Below, piece by piece: positions 60,675 through 64,000 of a stretch of 64,000 nt of DNA. The notes under the pieces are model-generated. The model was given only the letters and a program-made list of their open reading frames with translations. It was not told where the DNA came from and did not search any database. Position numbers and translations under genes: made by a program. Origin of the DNA: Ashinkailepas kermadecensis (taxonomy: Eukaryota > Arthropoda > Thecostraca > Neolepadidae); assembly GCA_034440615.1 (NCBI GenBank), contig JAOTOM010004356.1:67501-131500 (forward strand), written 5' to 3'. The number at the start of each line of letters is the position of its first letter. The first letter of the stretch is position 1.

Positions 60675-60832
60675 GGGCGTCGATAGCTCAGTGGTCAAGC
60701 TGAGCTTCTGGCAAGCCAAAGGTACCGGGTTCGATTCCTCCTGACGCCCGCCCTTCCCACCACGGTGAGAGGCAGGCAACGCGATATGACCTCAGCTGCT
60801 GAGTGCGTCGTAAAGTTACAACCACCACCACA
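60675..60832 (+). mobile_element. Second tRNA-derived SINE with target-site duplication
   Basis: The head has an intact acceptor stem (gggcgtc ... gacgccc), A box (tagctcagtggt) and B box (gggttcgattcc), then a unique body and a tail of accaccacca. Flanks are gcgtaagcga (60,665-60,674) and gcataagcga (60,833-60,842), 9 of 10 identical. It belongs to a different family from the one at 58.4 kb. Confidence 0.85.
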
Positions 60833-60842
60833 GCATAAGCGA

Positions 60843-61534
60843 ACTTTTGTGGCGAAGTCCACTCACCATCGTTTGGAAACTTGACAATTTTAACGACGGC
60901 GGACTCAGGAACCAAGAGGTGGGACAGTTTCAGACCTTCCTTTCTTCTCTAGATACCCTCTTGAGTTTTTCAGCGATTTGTGCGCGTGAGTATTTCAATC
61001 AGTTCACAAGCGCCGTCCCACCATATCCACATGTAGATAATAAAGCTGACCAGGTGTCTCCCGAAGTTATTCCGTAGAACCGCCCGGGGTGGAGCTCGGG
61101 ATGATTTTCTGATATGATGCTAAAACGAAATATGCGGAACATCACCAAGTTTCATCCTGGCGATTAGGAAATGCCATGTGGAAGGAACACCCATGAGACG
61201 GAATCCGCTCCCCTATCCAGCGCAGTAACATAGTTGAATATTTCCGGTTGATAAATGCCTAGCCAAGATAATAATATTTACCCACCTACCCTGCTGAGCA
61301 GTAACACCCCGTACTCTGACGGTTCGGAACCTGAGGCACCCACGGGAATCGCAGAAAAGTGGCGTGGCGAAGCAGTCTGAGTGATGACGTTTTATGATGT
61401 AAGAATCCCATAAAAAGGTGGAAACTAGGCTGTATGGTATTTTTGCCGCGAATTTGCGGTACTGGCCGCTGCCACCGCGCCACTGCAGGCGGGGTAATTT
61501 GTGGTGTTCACCAATCACAGAATCGCTGGCATCC
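60843..61534. other. No gene recognised
   Basis: Anonymous sequence. A 101-codon minus-strand frame (61,213-61,518) has no recognisable domain. Confidence 0.4.
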
Positions 61535-62200
61535 AGCGCCGCTGTTGATTGGCTGGTGTCCTGTCATGCGTCGCTGTTGATTGGCTGGTGTCCTGCCATG
61601 CGCCACTGTTGATTGGCTGGTGTCCTGCCATGCGCCGCTGTTGATTGGCTGGTGTCCTGTCATGCGCCGCTGTCGATTGGTGGTGTGTCATGCGCCGCTG
61701 TTGATTGTGGTGTCCTGCCAGGCCACTGTTGATTGGCTGGTGTCCTGTCATGCGCCGCTGTTGATTGGCTGGTGTCCTGCCATGCGCGCTGTTGATTGGC
61801 TGGTGTCGCCATGCGCCGCTGTTGATTGGCTGGTGTCCTGCCATGCGCCGCTGTTGATTGGCTGGTGTCCTGTTGCCTTATTGGTGGTGTCCTTCATGCG
61901 CCGCTGTTGATTGGCTGGTGTCCTGCCATGCGCCACTGTTGATTGGCTGGTGTCCTGCCATGCGCCACTGTCGATTGGCTGGTGTCCTGCCATGCGCCAC
62001 TGTTGATTGGCTGGTGTCCTGCCATGCGCCGCTGTTGATTGGCTGGTGTCCTGCCATGCGCCGCTGTTGATTGGCTGGTGTCCTGCCATGCGCCACTGTT
62101 GATTGGCTGGTGTCCTGCCATGCGCCACTGTCGATTGGCTGGTGTCCTGCCATGCGCCACTGTCGATTGGCTGGTGTCCTGTCATGCGCCGCCGTTGGCC
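61535..62200. repeat. 32-bp minisatellite with a CCAAT box in every unit
   Basis: About 20 units of tgccatgcgccgctgttgat plus tggctggtgtcc. Most units contain gattggct, the reverse complement of agccaatc. Short indels cluster at 61,675-61,890, while 61,900-62,190 is very regular. The open frames on both strands are a by-product. Confidence 0.95.
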
Positions 62201-62419
62201 GGAGGTGTCTCCTGGTGCCGCCTGCTGGGGCCCGCCGTCACTGCCGCCGGTGCCCACTGCTCCGTCGTGTTCGGCGGTGGCCTTGAGGGCGTGTTGTGGT
62301 GCCGCTGGATGCCAGCCTGTGTTGGCGGCGGCTGCGACAGGCGCGGCTGCAGCAATTTTCATGAGGGCACACAGTTCTTGACTTTCGGCTGTAAATTTGC
62401 CGGGCGGACGAGGATAGTG

Positions 62420-62630
62420 TGTGTGGGGAGGGAGAGAGAGGTGCACTCGAGCATACAGAATGGGCCCCATTTCTTCTGATAGGGGTGCCTTTAGCTGACA
62501 TATCCGTTGAATATGGGGTGGCGGGTGTCCCCGGGCCTTCCCGGAAGGGCGCCACTTTTCCATGGAGGGAGGGGCATATGCCATCAGTGACCCCCTGCAC
62601 CCTGTATCCGCACCTGAGCTGAGGCACGGT
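62420..62630. repeat. Degenerate interspersed repeat (putative)
   Basis: Contains gggcgccacttttccatgga, cccgggccttcccggaaggg and gagaggtgcactcgagc, similar in style to segments near 32.5, 44.5, 50.9 and 63.6 kb. The family is not identified. Confidence 0.35.
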
Positions 62631-62669
62631 GCATGAATTTGAGCGACAAGTGCAATCCGTGTGACGGCA

Positions 62670-62980
62670 ATAGCCTGGCAGCCTGACAACAGCCTGGTCA
62701 GCCTGGCAGTCTGACAAGAGCCTCTGATATTAGTCTGACAACAGCCTCTGATAACAGTCTGACAGCCTGACAACGGCCTGGTGGACTGACAACAGCTCGG
62801 ACAGCCTGACAACAGCCTGGACAGCCTGACAACAGCCTGGACAGCCTGACAACAGCCTGACAACAGTCTGGATAGCCTTACAACAGCCTGGATAACCTGA
62901 CAGCCTGCAACACAAACCTTGTCAGCCTGGCAACAGCCTGTCAACAGCTTAGCAACAACCTGACAACAGCCTGCACGCAG
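62670..62980. repeat. Short-unit minisatellite (about 15 bp)
   Basis: Irregular tandem words acagcctgacaacagcctgg throughout. Confidence 0.85.
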
Positions 62981-63218
62981 CAACAGGCCCAAAGTGGATC
63001 ACGTTGTGGCCAGATCGCCAGAAGACCTGTCAGACAGCTGAGCCTCCTGACGATGTGGGAGGCTCAGCTGACGATGTGGGAACTGAGCGGGTGACAGCGA
63101 GCTCGCAGTCGAACCGTCATGCTGCAGGACGGAACTACTTGGGCTGGGATCTCCACCACAGGTGATATGCTCGCCTCCAGCCGACGTATCTAACTAAGCG
63201 AAGCATGCAAAAAGAAGC
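62981..63218. other. No gene recognised
   Basis: A short direct repeat of gctgacgatgtggga-type text lies at 63,047-63,081. Nothing else is seen. Confidence 0.4.
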
Positions 63219-63295
63219 GCTGTCGCCGGGGTTCGAACCCAACTCCTGGAGCTCACAGCGTGTAAAGTGGACCTGTAGAACACTACGCCGACTGC
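63219..63295 (-). tRNA. tRNA-like sequence, probably decayed
   Basis: Read on the minus strand: acceptor gcagtcg pairing with cgacagc (one mismatch), a short gtag/ctac D-like stem, an anticodon-loop-like ctttacacg (Val-TAC-like) and a T arm with gggttcgaacccc. The anticodon stem is poor and the variable part long, so it is more likely a tRNA relic or SINE head than an active tRNA. Confidence 0.35.
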
Positions 63296-64000
63296 CTTAG
63301 GACTGGGGTGGGCTTTATTTTCTGTGTGAACTTATGCTATGCGGTCTTTTACGCTGCCGAATCTAGCGTTGGTTTTTTTTTACCTCGGGACTAGCCGCAA
63401 TTAACAAAGTTTGATGTTTTATACAGGTCTGTGATTAAATGTTTCACCCCACTACAATATGATAGCCTTAGCATCCCCTTGGCATTGCGATTCTGTAAAA
63501 CTTTCAATTACATTGAACAAAGAATATATTTTGCGGATCATTCCATTAGATGCGGAGGAAGAGGGGCTGATCCAGGATTTTTTTTATCGGGAGCACTTGT
63601 TCTGGAGCGGCGCCATTTCTATAGAGGTGTGCCTTTTCTACTCTGAAGGGCGCCATCGGCTGAAAAACTCGTTGCACGGGGAGACGGGTGCTCTCGAGCG
63701 CTCTGGAGGGGCACCAAAATCGAGGGGGGGTTCTGGGAACGAGCCCGATTATGCTGCCATCAAGCGAGGAGCACAGGGGCCATGCACATGCTTTCTGCCG
63801 ATTCCTACTCGCGATGTGCATCCTGTCATGGGAACATGTATTTGTCTGACACGTACTCTGGGATGGGCTCGTTGTTAATAGTTTAAAGACCATTACGCCC
63901 TGTAGTATCTACTGGTGCTTCTGCTCGCGTATGCCGATACGGGGGAAGGTCGCTCTGTGTCGATTGTGCGTAGGATACACGTATGCAACTGATCGTCACG
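63296..64000. other. No gene recognised; degenerate repeat near 63,560-63,700
   Basis: The segment ggggctgatccaggattttt and gggcgccatcggctg resembles the dispersed repeat at 32.5, 44.4 and 50.9 kb. Frames here on both strands (139 and 115 codons) lie in that repeat and carry no recognised domain. Confidence 0.4.

Noticed and set aside
61515..62992. A 414-codon minus-strand frame and its relatives
   Set aside because: The 5' half is a short-unit repeat and the 3' half the 32-bp minisatellite; no domain and no conserved reading.

Overview
The window is nuclear DNA from an animal. It has introns with GT/AG junctions, non-LTR, Penelope-like and Ty3/gypsy retroelements, tRNA-derived SINEs with target-site duplications, long microsatellites and many minisatellites. 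An invertebrate, perhaps an arthropod, fits best (astacin, signal-less serpins, Penelope elements, CR1/L2-like and jockey/I-like LINEs), but the sequence does not name a species.

Layout. 1-2.35 kb: a two-exon minus-strand gene of an uncharacterised family that runs off the left edge, with a one-base slip in a C8 run. 3.8-5.5 kb: a gypsy reverse-transcriptase fragment butted against a minus-strand astacin exon, a 17-bp minisatellite and a LINE C-terminus. 6.2-6.4 kb: a long inverted repeat. 7.9-10.25 kb: a dead minus-strand LINE. 10.9-11.8 kb: a Penelope-like GIY-YIG fragment. 12.2-12.85 kb: a CT/GT-rich microsatellite. 12.9-14.56 kb: a decayed minus-strand transposase that I read as RAG1/Transib-like.

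The core is a tandem segmental duplication. Copy A is 16,463-32,998 and copy B is 35,251-44,936; between them lies only a LINE fragment (32,999-35,250) that lacks both ends. Each copy carries a two-exon serpin gene of 370 codons. Copy A has gained, relative to B, a 2.9-kb LINE, a 3.0-kb CR1/L2-like LINE with an uninterrupted reading frame, and a 2.0-kb element with a THAP exon. Copy B has a 1.2-kb insertion with imperfect inverted ends and a stretch that looks like corrupted assembly. Each copy therefore serves as the empty-site control for the other.

The serpins are the most interesting genes. The first-exon/intron junction has become a 26-bp tandem repeat (17 units in A, 15 in B) whose unit contains the exon end plus its 5' splice site. 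The two proteins are identical over exon 1 and about 91% identical over exon 2, with changes clustered in the reactive-centre loop.

45-64 kb is mostly non-coding and rich in minisatellites. It holds two exons of a plus-strand gene for a Pro/Gly/Tyr/Gln-rich N-terminal domain (55,947-59,252), two SINEs with target-site duplications, and a 32-bp array carrying about 20 CCAAT boxes.
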